A stretch of DNA of 64,000 bases from Telopea speciosissima. Lineage: Eukaryota; Streptophyta; Magnoliopsida; Proteales; Proteaceae. The DNA lies in NCBI RefSeq assembly GCF_018873765.1, contig NC_057919.1, positions 20,004,698-20,068,697 of the forward strand. The letters are read 5' to 3'. The notes beneath the pieces are model-generated. The model was not told the origin of the DNA. It did not search any database and worked only from the letters and a program-made list of their open reading frames with translations. A program made the position numbers and the translations under genes. Position 1 is the first letter of the stretch; each line of letters opens with the position of its first letter. Positions 46,908 to 58,336 of this stretch are shown here, one piece after another.

Positions 46908-47081
46908 GGTTAAATACGGCTATGTTAGGGGTTTAGGCTCTATTTGGGACAGTTTGGTTACAAAAAGTGGGGTAGGGATAATTTGATAATTCTTGCCATT
47001 CAGTCACCACACGAGTTACGTCCTTGACCATCATTGCCTAGACACACTTCCAATGTGTCAAAATGTGGTGTCTACAATTAG

Positions 47082-49952
47082 AAATTGAGGTTAGTTCATG
47101 AGTTGCTAATTTAGTGGGGAAGGTACCATTTTTGGCTTTTATGCACCACCACTTATCCTCAGAATCAGTGATATTCAAAGACTGTTTATGAGAAGACTAT
47201 ATGGGAGGGATGCAATTATTAAGAAGTTCTGAGTGCCAACTAGTACCTTGTAAAAAAGAACTAACTAACAATGTTTTGTCAGAGTGATTTATCGAAAAAG
47301 TATTTGAGGTAGATAGATTACCTGATAAGGCTGGAACCCATTTATTGAACCAAAAGAAAGTGGTATTGCCATTACCAATTTTTTAAATCACTATCTTCTC
47401 CAGATCAGGAATAAGATGTGAGATGCTATTCCAAGTCCAATAGCCTTTCCTAGTCCTAGTGGAGGGGTCAAAGAACGAAAGTTTGGGGAAGTACGTGCCT
47501 TTGAGCACTCTGGCCCACAAAGAGCAGGGTTCAGTGATTAGTCTCCAGCTGAGCTTAAGGAGAAGAGCTTTGTTATGGATTTCAGCCTTACGGAAGCCCA
47601 ATCCCTCGGAGAACTTGGGGGTACACATTTTATCCCATGAGATAAGAGTAGTTTTCTTCTTGTTCCTACTACAATTTACCAGCCAAAAGTTAAGACACAA
47701 ATAATCAATTTTGCTACAGGTTTTAAGCAGGAACTTAAAGCAATTCATGAGGTACGCCGGGGTTGAGGTAAGCACAGATTGAATAAGCACACTGCAACCG
47801 GCGTAAGATAAATGATTAATTTTCCAGGATGCAAGCTTCCTTTGCATTCTAGCAATCACCCTCTCAAATTCCATATCTTTGGACCTGCCATGAAACAGAT
47901 TAGTGCCTAAATAAATAGAATCCTTTTGCCATTTCCTTGATGCCAATGAGGGAACAGAGGGATTGTCTAGTATCATTAGGCACATTTCTGCCAAAATGAA
48001 TGCCACTTTTGGACAAATTTATTTCTTGTCCAGAGAAATCAGAGAACAGATCTAGGATTGCTTTTATGGTTAGGAGATCATCGGGGGTTGCCTGACAAAA
48101 GATGAATATATCAGCAGCAAAGAGGAGATGGGATATTTCAGGAGCAGACCTGAAAATCTTGATACCATGAAACATATCTAGGTCACGGTAAGCAGACAGA
48201 AGTCGAAAAAGGACTTCCATGGCCACAATGAACAGATGAGGGCTCAAAGGGCATCCTTGTCGAATACCCCTGGATGCATGGAAGTTCTCAAAAGGGCTAC
48301 CATCCACCTTAATGGAAAAGGGGGTCGAAGATATTAAAGCAAAAATTAATTTGGCCCATTTTTCACCAAACCCTAGAAAATAAAAAATAGAAATTATAAG
48401 ATCCCATTCTATCCTATCGTAGGCTTTAAACATATCAATTTTGATGGAAGTAAATCCCAGCTTACCACGAGTATGATTAAGAAAGTGGAAGATTTCCTGT
48501 GCTCTAATGATGTCATTGATTTGCCGCCCAGGGATAAAAGCTGGCTGAAACGGGGAAATAAAAGATTGGAGTATACCCTTGAGTCTAGTGGCCATAAGTT
48601 TAGCAATAATCTTATAAGTTACATTACATAAGCTTATGAATCTAAAATCGCCAACAAACGTAGCATTTTTCACTTTCGGGATCAAACAGATTAAAGTATG
48701 ATTGATTCCATTGGGAATATGGCCAGAATTTAAAAAATCTAGAACTAAATTTAGTAAATCCATGTGAACTAGATCCCAAAACTTTTGAAAAAATTTGGCA
48801 TTAAAGCCATCAATTCCAGGTGCTTTTAAAGGCCTAATGGAAAACACAACATTTTTAACCTCATCTAAGGTAGGAACAGAAACAAGAGAATCCAACTCCC
48901 CACAGGGGAAGGCAGAGGGGAAAAGGCATTCAACAAAACTAGCATCTAAAGGGTTGGTTGAAGTGAACAAGTCTTTGAGGAAGTTGGCAAAAACATTAGC
49001 AATAGCTTTAGGATCATCAACCGTTTGCCCATGTTCATTCCAGATGAAATCAATCCTCCTTTTCCTTAAATTGGTCTTGGTGATAGAATGATAATATTTG
49101 GTATTTCGACCATCCTTGATGTAACAGTGTCTAGATTTCTGCAGCCAGAAAGTTTCCTCGGCATCGAAGATCCAACCCACTTTCCTATTAATAACTTTTA
49201 GAAGGTCAAAATCAAGAGAAGTCCCATTAGATATAGTAAAGTAAGAAGAAAACAGTTGATTTTTCAAAGTGGACACATGTCCGAAGACCTCTTTGTTCCA
49301 TTTTTTCAAAGAATTAGAGAGAGATGAGAGTTTGTGACTGAGGTGGTCATTGGGGAAAGAATTCCAGGTGGATCGACAGAAGGAGGAGAAATCAAGGTGA
49401 TGCACCCAAGCTTGATGAAAATGAAACACTTTTCTGTAGGTTGGGCGATTACCAGAAGTCGAGAGGAGAATGGGATTATGATAAGATCCGAGAGGGGACA
49501 GTTTAGAGAGTGAGGTAAAAGGGAACTGATCGAACCAGGTGTTGTTGGCAAAGGCTTGGTCTAAGCATTCTTTGATGAGTTTTGGGGGTTTTTGTCTATT
49601 GGACCAGATGAATTTTGATCCAGGCAAAACCACTTCATCTAGGGAAAGCTCATAAATGATATCTTGGAGAACTGAGCCAGAATTAGAGAGGTGGAACTGG
49701 GACCCCCCCAACTTTTCAGAAGCATTAAGAATTTCGTTAAAATCTCCAATAATGCAGAAGGGATGATCCAAGGTCCTAAGAAAACTCAACAACCTTTTTC
49801 AGAAATGTAGGCGGTCCATTGGCTGTGGGGCGCATAGATACAAATCAATCAGAACTGCACTGAGTTGCAATCAGAGATGAAGAGAGTCTAAAAGTATTAT
49901 CCATAGCAGTATAAGTTAAGATTTTCACATGGGGTTGGGCTAGAACCCATAA
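47082..49952 (-). pseudogene. LINE ORF2: endonuclease C-part and reverse transcriptase
   Basis: Reading leftward on the minus strand from the cataa junction at 49952, a degraded stretch leads into the endonuclease (PFCIIGDFNEIL at about 49760-49725, GSYHNPILLST). RT follows, with FRFISLCNVTYKIIAKLMATR, FIPGRQI, KAYDRIEWD and RGIRQGCPLSPHLF. The catalytic FADD is changed to FAAD (codons 48121-48110), so the copy is catalytically dead. A single-base frame change near 47915 shifts to the 48006-47383 frame (RLKSW-like RKLASWKINHLSYAGCSVLI). After a stop at 47383, further pieces reach 47082 (DKWWCIKAKNGTFPTKLATHEL). Confidence 0.88.
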
Positions 49953-52911
49953 TGTTACACTCGTACCCTAAAAATCCCCTCATCTCCCGGGGCAATCCAG
50001 ACCTTACCCAAAGGGCAATGCCTTATGGCTATGGTCAACACTGATGACCTTGAACTGGTAATACCGTAGAAAGGACCCCCTCGAAGACTTGGAAGTGTAG
50101 GCCAAAGCCCCACAACTTTCCTTGAAGTTTGGGCAATGACAGCAGCACCGGAGTCACGAACGGACTCACTCTTGTTGAATTTGTTCGAGGATCCGCTCGT
50201 GCTGTCATCAGCTTTTTTAAATTATTTTCCTGTGGGACCCACATCCCCATGGCCTAGACACCCTAATTGAAACTTTGGACCTTATGGGCCCCTGCCCTCA
50301 CCTTTGCTTGGTTGAGTAGGCCATGAAAGTGGGCCCACAAGGCCTAACTTAGGTAATTAATGGGTTTTATACACCCTGGCCTAGACCAAACAGACCCTAG
50401 TGGACAATTAAGTCTTATGGACTTAGAGTGCCCCCAAACATGACCTAATGGACCTAATGGTTATACCTAAGGCCAAACAAGCCCTAAGACCTAAACCACA
50501 ACCCATTTAAAGACCTAGGGCCACTAAGTGATTGGGGTACCTAAACCAAACACACTCTAAAGCCCATCTAACCCCTTAAAGGATAGGAAAACCCTCTCTT
50601 TCACTTATCTCTCCCCCTCCCCCATAAACCGTGGAGGAGAAGAGACAAGAGAAGGAGGAGAAGGAAAGAAGAAGGAGAAGTAGAAGTAGAAGAGGAATAG
50701 GAGGGGAAGGGAAGAAGGTGGAAACCATGCAAAGATGGCTGGCAGCTTCACACCTCCTCCCAAGCTGGCCGGACCCAAAGGAGAAGAGAAAGAGGAGGAG
50801 AAGAGATGGAGAGAGTGGCTGGAAGAAGGAAGCTCACCAATGTAAGCTCCCCAAACCTAGCTCTCCCCCATTTCTCTTTGTTTTGTTGGTTTCTTGAGCT
50901 AAGGCTAACCTAGGGTTTCATTTGGGACTCAAGGTGAAGCTCGGCCCTAGTTGGGAGCTCTAATGAATGATGACCTAGGCCTCTAAGTGCTGCAATTGCA
51001 GCCATGGCTAATGAATCCATGGTTTGAACCTTGAAACCCAACCCTTGGACCAATGTGAGACCCAAACCTTGTAGGATCTTGGATCCATAAGGTGAGCCTA
51101 AGATCGAGTGACCCTAGGAAGGCTTAGACACCCACCCCATGACCCTGAGGTGCTAAGGAGCTCCAAGCTTCAAGCCGGAGCTGAAGCCCTCTGCAATCTC
51201 GGAAGAGACTGCCGACGGACGAACGACCGGATCCATCTATCGTGGTACCGCCCGTCAGTCCACCCAATACAAACCATGTATATTGGCCTGAGTGGACGAA
51301 GGCATGGATTCACTCTGTTTGCCTCCGCCTGGGGCCTGTTGCTCTCGGGTCGGTCTCAGAAATTGAACGGATGCAGGGGCGGACCCAAGAAGCACATCCG
51401 CCCTTGGATCCGCTCCCCTTTATGGTTGTCTCAGATGTCGAACGGATCAGCGACCGGATTCAAGTAAGAAGATCTGCTCGCTCTGATTTTATCCTTTGGC
51501 CTGAACGGAGTCAAGGGAGGATTCACCTCTGCTGAGACCGCCCATGAGTTCGCTCGTGCTGTCTTGGTTGAAATCTGATTTTAGCCTTGTGGGCCTAGTA
51601 TGGGACCCTTCTTTGCATGCTTTAATGATTGTTTTTGTATTCCTAGGCTATCCAACTCGATGGTTGGCGGGAAGCCCAAGTGAGATTCATGTCAACCCCA
51701 CAGTGGGTTCTGGGTGATTTTGTTGGGTTTGAATATTATATAATTGTTAACCTTAAGCATGCTAGTATATATTTATAAGCATCGTGAGCATTGCATTATT
51801 ATCCAAATGTGATTTGTTATGAATATGATAGCATGCTCACCATTGTAGCATGCTCACCATTGTATCGGGCTACGGTGCCGGGTGTGCCGATACCGGAACC
51901 CCAATTTATTTAAATTATGAAAATTGTTATATGCCATCCTAATATGTATGTGTCATGCCGTGCTGGTACCCGGGTACTAGATGGAATGAGACGTTGATAC
52001 ACCCGGAATACCTTTCGGGACGATAGGACCTGCATATAGTATATCTGCGGCTAGGATGCTTGTTCCCTTATGCTACGACCTTTGCCAACAGGGGTTTATG
52101 TGTTAGATAGTGTGAGCACCTGTGGTCTGTGGAGGTGGGAGAGGCTAGGACAGGGGTAGTGATGGCTATCGGGGTTTGCCAATGGGTGGTCATGATGGCT
52201 TCTACAGGTGCAGGTCCCTTCGTGATAACTGAGGTTTCACTGGGGCGATAGGATATGTGACCCTCAGTGTCTCCCGAGTTATCACAGTAGCATATACTTG
52301 ACCGATAGAATTGTGTGTTAGGTGAAACATGAATCTAACATTAATATGCATCATTCTGATTGATATTGATTGTATGATGTATGTGCATTCCCCTTTGCTC
52401 CCTCACTTGCTAGTGTAGTTAACCCCGTTGCACAACCCCTTTTTAGTTGATTATGCAGGAGGTACTACTTGGATGAGCACCGTTTGATGTGAATCAAGTG
52501 GGACCAGCGGTTGTGACTTGGATGTAGATGTACACCCAAGATTGGTGTCCTTGTGGCGATTATTTATTATTTAATTTCTGTCTTCATTCCATAATCATGT
52601 ATAAACTGTATGTCTATGTATAGGAAGAGTAATGAATGGTTACTTATGTTAGAATTGTAATGTGTTATCATTAGAGAACCGATATTCTATAATTTCACAT
52701 GATTTAATTTAATTTCGCTTTAGCTAACTCTGTATCTGGAACGATTTATTTCTTTTTGTACGTTCCTTTCTGTTATCAAGATATGATGACAGGGTGGACT
52801 GTGGCTCGGGACACTGTATCTACGATCCTGGTAGGTGTTGGGATGATGTGTAATTGTCCTAGTCATACCTCTATGTGACAATATTTATTACATCTAGATT
52901 GAGACTTGACA
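49953..52911 (+). mobile_element. Solo LTR of about 2.96 kb, 5-bp TSD
   Basis: cataa at 49948-49952 and 52912-52916 flanks a TG..CA element (TGTTACACTCGTACCC to GAGACTTGACA). Removing it restores the LINE endonuclease reading through G-G-L-W-V-L, which confirms the boundaries. There is no gag-pol and no second LTR. The interior has a purine-rich stretch (50629-50825) and, at 51840-52300, a region with tatcgggctacggtgccgg, typical of long Gypsy LTRs as I remember them; the family is uncertain. Open frames inside (50631-50897, 51108-51535) show no domain. Confidence 0.87.
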
Positions 52912-53129
52912 CATAATCCCCCGTTCTTTCCATGGGAACCCATACTATTTTGAGATTTCACAGACACATAATTTGTAAACGGGTGTTTATGCTGCAAGCT
53001 TTCATGGTTCACACATTTAGTTTCACATAGGAACACAACTTCAGGTTTAAGTTTTTGTAGGTGGAAATCAAGGCATTTGTAAGAAAATTTATTATTTAAT
53101 CTCCGGATATTCCAAGCAAGCAATAACAT
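52912..53129 (-). pseudogene. LINE ORF2 start: endonuclease N-terminus
   Basis: The minus frame starting at 53129 (MLLLAWNIRRLNN, then PEVVFLCETK and NGGL) is the N-terminal part of the L1 AP-endonuclease (WN-RG and FL-ETK motifs). It is cut by the solo LTR at 52911 and continues at 49952. It is in one open frame with the ORF1 tail upstream (54044-52863), an unusual read-through. Confidence 0.85.
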
Positions 53130-53131
53130 AG

Positions 53132-54787
53132 TTAAGCAAGCAAATAGAGGAGCAAAATACATACAGAAACGGTATATTTTTTTAGCCACAAAGGAATGAC
53201 GCAGGGCACGACGATTAAGGTCCCAGATACAGTATGCAAGACAAAGCAGCACTAGAAAGAAAACACAATAATAATTAAAGAAATACCGAGATAAAGTAAG
53301 AAGACTGACCGGATTAAGTGAGACCGGAGCCACCGTGGAACCATGATCAAGGCTAGACGAGAAAATAGGCCGAGCGATAGGAACCGAGGGACCTCTGGGA
53401 AAGTCAGTTCGCCTCTCGTGGAGCCAGTCAAGCACCAAAGTAAAGAAAGATGAAGGGTCATAGGACTGAGATAATGCACTTTCAAGTGCCACCCGGAAGT
53501 CTAAAAATTCGCGAGCCAGCGAAGGAGCAACAGGGGCAGGGGAGAATTTTAGCTTTTTGGGAGTGGGTCCATCAACAGGATTCCCATCAAAGAAGCTGAG
53601 TTGGCCGACATCCTCAACCGAATCAATCGGGTTGGAAGTGACCCCAAAACAGGGGTCCAGATCCAAAGGTGGCGGTGTATTAGACACAAGAGAAGATCCA
53701 GAAGCCATAGAAGAACCAACAGGAAAGGCCATCAAAGAGAGATCCACTGGGAGGAGGACAGAGTTGGGTTCCTCAAGCAGAGACGAGATGAAGTCGTCTG
53801 GAGGAGAGATACTATCTCTACCCGTAGTTTCTTCAGAGGGCAAGACAACCACAGGCAAAGAAACATCATGATCGAAACACCCAGCATTTAGACCAATCCC
53901 AGTGGTGTCCAATTCAGAAACTTCCCAGTCCATCTCAGCAATCACAAGTCCATGATCAGCAGCAGCCGAGGATGAGTCTTCTCGTACTTCAGTAATTATC
54001 GGCTCCGGAGGGTTCACAAAAGTAGAACCAGAGGTGATGCACAAAAGTAGAACCAGAGCAAGTAGCTTCCTTTGTTGGTGAAGATAAGTCCTCTAAGCCA
54101 GTGAGATTCATCAACAGTGGATTCATAATTGCATTATCAAAGAGACCCCTCGGAGGATCAACAACAGTGCTTTTCAAACCGGCAGAATAAGGGCATACAT
54201 TAGTACGTAGTGTGGCTTAGCCTTCCACAGAGGCCACATATTTGAAAGGCTTCGTATGTTAAAGTAACCGGAAGAAGATCACCCCTGTTATTTCGAATTT
54301 TGGAGTGAATACAGACCGGCCGTTTCCACTGGATGCTAACTTTGACACGAGCAACGTTGTTGGGCAGCCCAAGATCAAATTTGAGATACATATTCACCAC
54401 CTTTCCCACACAGGACATAGCTTGTTTGATAGTGTCATACGAGAAAGCTTCTACTGGCACTGGGCTGACTTGAATCCACACACTGATATTTTCCCGTTCG
54501 TTAGCATAGAGGACATCATCCAAAGCATGAGGTACCAAGTGTATTAGGGTTTGCTCACACCACCAGGGACACATGGAGATCAGCAAATCTCGCGCTGCCA
54601 TACAAGATACATGGACAACGAACATCCCTTCCGCTATCCAAGTAATGTCAGTGACACCAAGAGGAGCCCACAGCCTAAGAAATTGACTGCAAAGCGAATC
54701 TGGTGAAGGTTTCGGCAGGCCAACAGAGAATCCAAACAACACCGGGTGGTCCAGGGTGTAGAAGCTGGACTGATTTAATTTTCCCAT
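53132..54787 (-). pseudogene. LINE ORF1 (DUF4283 and zinc knuckle)
   Basis: ORF1 of plant L1 elements encodes an RNA-binding protein. The minus frame from 54787 begins MGKLNQSSFYTLDHPV and runs through a DUF4283-like region to a CCHC finger: C-x2-C-x4-H is present (CGLCGRLSH), but a TAA replaces the residue just before the last Cys at about 54200. A later frame change leads into the 54044 frame, whose Ser/Pro-rich tail is typical of ORF1 C-termini. The upstream frame 54810-55286 is probably leader sequence. Confidence 0.8.
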
Positions 54788-55700
54788 TAACTCCTGCGGC
54801 TAAAACCTCCTAGTTGAGTGTCCATTCAGAATCCATGGAATTCTCCTCAACAGATCGGGTGCGATTAGAATTAGTAGTCCAACTCATCCCAAAATCCAAC
54901 CGGCGACGGCTTCGGTATGGGCGTCGAATAGCAGAACCAGCCGATCCCCGAAGAGAGCTGTGAGGAAACATAGAGAAACAGCAACAGGCATACATGAATG
55001 CAAGAAAATATAGTAACACTGGCAAGACCCCACAAAAAGGATCAAACCAAGTAGAAAGACAAAGCACAACGAAAGAGTAAAACCAGAAATAGCAAGACTC
55101 CAAAAATGGAATCAAATTAACAGAAAATCCAACAAAAGCAAGAAGAGCATGTCCCAGTATGGTAGGAGGCTCATCAAGCGGGAAAAGAGGAGAAAACAAC
55201 GTCTCAGTGCAGAGACAAGAAAGGAACAACTTAGGAGATGAAGGGAGAAGGGAAAATGGGAATGAGAAGCGACAGTAGAACATCAAAGGTCCAAAAAGGC
55301 CTTTAGCCCGATCTAGTTCTCACGGTGCCCAATCCCGCTTAATCCGCCAGCGAGGAGGAGAAGTAAATAAGGTAGTTGGGGAGGTGGCGAGGTTAACTAG
55401 ATCAATAAGTGGGATTAAAAAGACTTCAAAGGACGTGAAGCATGTTCGCTGCAGCATAAAAACCTTCTACGGAGGTGGAGAGCTTCCCCAGTATTTCCTT
55501 TTTATTCTTTGATATTCTTCAGTTTTTCCCTCCTAGTTCTCTATTTTATTCTTAATTAATCTAGCACTCTAACCTTACCTACCTGCACTCAGGAAGTTGC
55601 AGAAAAGAGTGAAAAACTGCTCATCCTATATAGGGGAAGGCAAACAGAGCATCGTATCACTCTGTTTTGGTAAAGCAAGTGAATATCGAACCAGTAATTG

Positions 55701-57187
55701 ATGGCAAGTTATCCAGCCGTTCAACACATCTCAAGATGCTCAATCAAACCAGAAAGCATTCCAGAAGAATCAAATCAGCCTTTCCACTTGAACCCATGGG
55801 ATCTCTCCATGCTTTCCGTACATCCCACCCAAAAGGGTCTTCTCTTTCCCAAACCTCCCCCAACCAAAAACCCTTCCATTACCATCATCGAACACCTTAA
55901 GGATTCCCTTTCCCGCACCCTTGTTCACTTCCTTCCCCTGACCGGCCGCCTCGTCACTCATAAACAAGAAAACCCACATTCTTACTCTGTTTCTCTGGAT
56001 TTTAAGAACAACCCAGGAGTGGATTTTGCCCATGCTGTTGCAGATGTGACCATGGCAGATATCCTCTCCTCCATTGACGTTCATCCCATCGTCCAATCAT
56101 TCTTTCTGCTAGACGAAACTGTCAACCTAGATGGCCACACCTTACCTTTGGTGGCTGTGCAGGTAACAGAGTTACTGGATGGAATTTTCATCGCATGCTC
56201 CTTCAACCATAGCATCGGTGATGGGACTTCTTATTGGCATTTCTTCAATGCATGGGCTTAGGTTTGCAGGATGTTCAAGGGATAGAATGATAGCATCTCA
56301 CGCCCACCAGTCCTCAAACGGTGGTCTGTCGATGGCCATGGCCCTATAATCAATTTACCTTTCTCTAACCATGATGAGTTCATTGACAGGTACAAGCCAC
56401 CTGTGGTGATTAGAGAGAGGTTTTTCCATTTCTCACCACAATCCATTGCGAAGCTAAAAGGTAAGGCCAACGAAGAATGCAAAACCAACAACAGCACCAT
56501 ATCCTCCTTCCAGGCCTTGTCTGCACTTGTCTGGAGATGTGTGACACGGGCACGCCGTCATCTACCCAGTCACCAGAAAACAAGTTGCAAGTTGGCCATC
56601 AATAATAGATCAAGACTGAACCCACCATTATCACCGGACTACTTTGGAAACTGCGTTCAGACTGTGAGCGCAACCGTGACAGTCGAAGAACTGCTCAGCC
56701 ATGAAATTGGGTGGGCAGCATGGCTATTGCACGAGGCTGTGAATGGGCATAATGACAGTAAAGTGGGCATAATGACAGTAAAGTGCGGGGGTGGATGGCG
56801 AGTCCTTTCATTCACCAGCTGAGCACTTTCTTGGATCCTTGCAGTGTTATGATGGGGAGCTCACCCAGATTCAACATGTACGGGTGTGATTTTGGGTGGG
56901 GAAAGGCAGAGGCTGTTCGAAGTGGGTTTGCAAATAAGTTTGATGGGAAAGTGTCTTCATACCCAGGGCGCCACGGAGTAGGAAGTGTGGACTTGGAGGT
57001 GAGCCTTCCACCAGAGTGTATGAGTGCCCTCGAGTCTGACCCAGAGTTTATGGACGCGGTGTCGCTTTCCACCACCACCACCAAATGCATTAACTGCTGT
57101 TGTTTTCAAAGCCACAAAAAAACATTATTGTCAATTGCCAGGAAACAACTTGCAAGTCTAGACAGTAAAGCATTAAGGGATATGTAA
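55701..57187 (+). pseudogene. BAHD acyltransferase, broken copy 3
   Basis: Closely similar to BAHD2 from the promoter through the 3' flank. The ATG is at 55701. Two in-frame stops follow: TAG at 56259-56261 (GAG in BAHD2) and TAG at 56283-56285 (AAG in BAHD2), both soon after the HxxxD region, which reads HSIGD. A 20-bp tandem duplication of gggcataatgacagtaaagt (56745-56784) with loss of 12 bp next to it shifts the frame by +8. The DFGWG region is present in the shifted frame. The end of the frame is also altered by loss of part of the CAC run. It is non-coding as a full enzyme. The L1 insertion ends 166 bp upstream of the ATG. Confidence 0.94.
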
Positions 57188-57612
57188 CTGAAATTATAAT
57201 GGGTCCGGTTGATTTATCACCCACCCATTACAAAATGAGTGTCTCTTCCCCTTACATAGTTACATTGCCCCCCTTCCTTATGTTTTCTCCTCTCGGGGTT
57301 GTTTTCAGAGTAAAAAAATCATTATCCCCCGTGGGTTTGCTTGGCTCGTTTAGGACGATCTGCTTCGGTCACAGAATCCCAAATTCAAGTCCTCACGAGT
57401 GAAGCGTTATACGGGGTGGGGTAGAGGCTTCGTATAATCGGAGTTTTCCCTTGGGCTTGAACCATAAACTCGAGTAGATTCAAGGGTTTTTTGGTTGATA
57501 AAAAAAAAAAGAGTAAAAAAAGCATTTCATCAAGGGCAATTTTCTAGCTCTCCAAGATAAGAAAAAGAATTAGGTACGTTTCAATTTATTTTACATTTAG
57601 GAGGGATTTGTG

Positions 57613-58150
57613 AACCCTAGGATGGAGGGTGAACCGTCCTCTATGGGTGGAGGGAAACTTGGTCCTTTATGAATCGAGTTTCCCTCCGCCCATGGTAAAT
57701 GGGATTCGATTCACCGCAGGGAAGGAGAGAGTAGGAAAGGATATCTGGAGGATAGTTAGGAACATTCTAAAACCCTAGGATGGTGGGTGAACCGTCCTCT
57801 ATGGGTGGAAGGAAACTTGGTCCTTTGCAGATCGAATTTCCCTTTGCCCATGGTAAATGGGATCCGATTCACCGCAGGACAGGAGAGAGTAGGAAAGGGT
57901 ATCGGGCGGGTAGTTAGGAACATTCTAAAACCCTAGGATGGTGGGTGAACCATCCTCTATGGATGAAGGGAAACTTGGTCCTTCACGGATCGAGTTTCTC
58001 TCCACCCATGATAAATGGGATCCGATTCACCACGGAGCTGGAGAGAGTAGGAAAGGATATTGAGGAGGTAGTCAGGAACATTCTAAAACCCTAGGATGGT
58101 GGGTGAACCCTCCTCTATGGGTGGAGGGAAATTTAGTTCTTTACTTTATC
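57613..58150 (+). repeat. 158-bp minisatellite, about 3.4 copies
   Basis: The unit ccctaggatggtgggtgaaccgtcc.. recurs with starts of ccctag at 57615, 57773, 57931 and 58089, exactly 158 bp apart. Each unit includes a near-mirror pair tatgggtggagggaaac and tttccctccgcccat, so each unit can fold. Confidence 0.92.
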
Positions 58151-58336
58151 TCGTAAATCTACTTGTCTGGTAACTTTTTTTTCTTATCTCCTAGATTTAG
58201 GATATTGTCCTTTTAATCAATGTCGGCTTGTTATTCTGAGTCGGACAAATAGAAAGGGGGGTATAATTGTAAACTAAGTTTAACTTCCATCCCCAGAAAC
58301 CCTGATCATCTATCTCCACCCTCCGCAAATTCCAAG

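Larger units (their letters stand above)
42808..47076 (-). mobile_element. Solo LTR (minus), 5-bp TSD, Gypsy-like
   Basis: attag at 42803-42807 and 47077-47081 flanks an element that reads on the minus strand from TGTAGACACCACATTTTGACA to CACCTACA. The termini are inverted TGTAG/CTACA. No second terminal repeat, primer site or gag-pol frame is present, so it is a solo LTR left by recombination. Without the nested LTR it is about 2.97 kb. A TATA box (CCTATAAATAGGAGG, minus) lies at about 46089-46102. TGTAGACRC starts and the tgggtcctag.ccctaa..ctaggtg block near the 3' end resemble Tat/Ogre-type Gypsy LTRs from memory. It splits LINE ORF2 between the RT-distal region and zf-RVT. Confidence 0.88.
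41812..55534 (-). mobile_element. Near full-length plant L1 LINE, split by solo LTRs
   Basis: Flanked by the 13-bp duplication agttctctatttt (41799-41811 and 55535-55547). The uninterrupted site is seen once in unit A near 36472-36485 (aattctctatttt, one difference). A T run at 41812-41820 is the poly(A) tail of the minus-strand copy. From the 5' end (right) it has a leader, ORF1 (54787-53132), ORF2 endonuclease, RT, zf-RVT and RNase H-like parts, then the tail. Removing solo LTRs 49953-52911 and 42808-47076 leaves about 6.5 kb, normal for plant L1. Stops and frameshifts make it inactive now. Its 5' end is 166 bp from the BAHD3 start. Confidence 0.92.
38325..57310 (+). repeat. Tandem duplication, unit B (contains BAHD3, expanded by insertions)
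   Basis: The flank portions 38328-39409 and 40980-41811 and the gene portion 55548-57310 match unit A in order. The extra length comes from the hAT-like element at 39410-40979 and the LINE with nested LTRs at 41812-55534. A stretch of about 240 bp of the flank is present twice in this unit (39130-39370 and 41020-41260). Confidence 0.85.

Noticed and set aside
42808-47076. Complete non-autonomous LTR element with two LTRs
   Set aside because: No direct terminal repeats are found; the similar blocks are in opposite orientations and belong to a nested element with its own TSD.
50631-51535. Plus-strand frames in the solo LTR
   Set aside because: Purine-rich or random reading inside a non-coding LTR, with no recognised domain.
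52860-52870. Solo LTR right end at gtcctagtca
   Set aside because: That end leaves no TSD; the end at 52911 gives a perfect cataa pair and restores the LINE frame.
54810-55286. 158-codon minus frame as an extra LINE protein
   Set aside because: It lies in the 5' leader before ORF1 and shows no known L1 domain; a leader reading is simpler.
57613-58150. CRISPR-like array
   Set aside because: The 158-bp units are repeated in full without unique spacers, and the genome is plant nuclear DNA.
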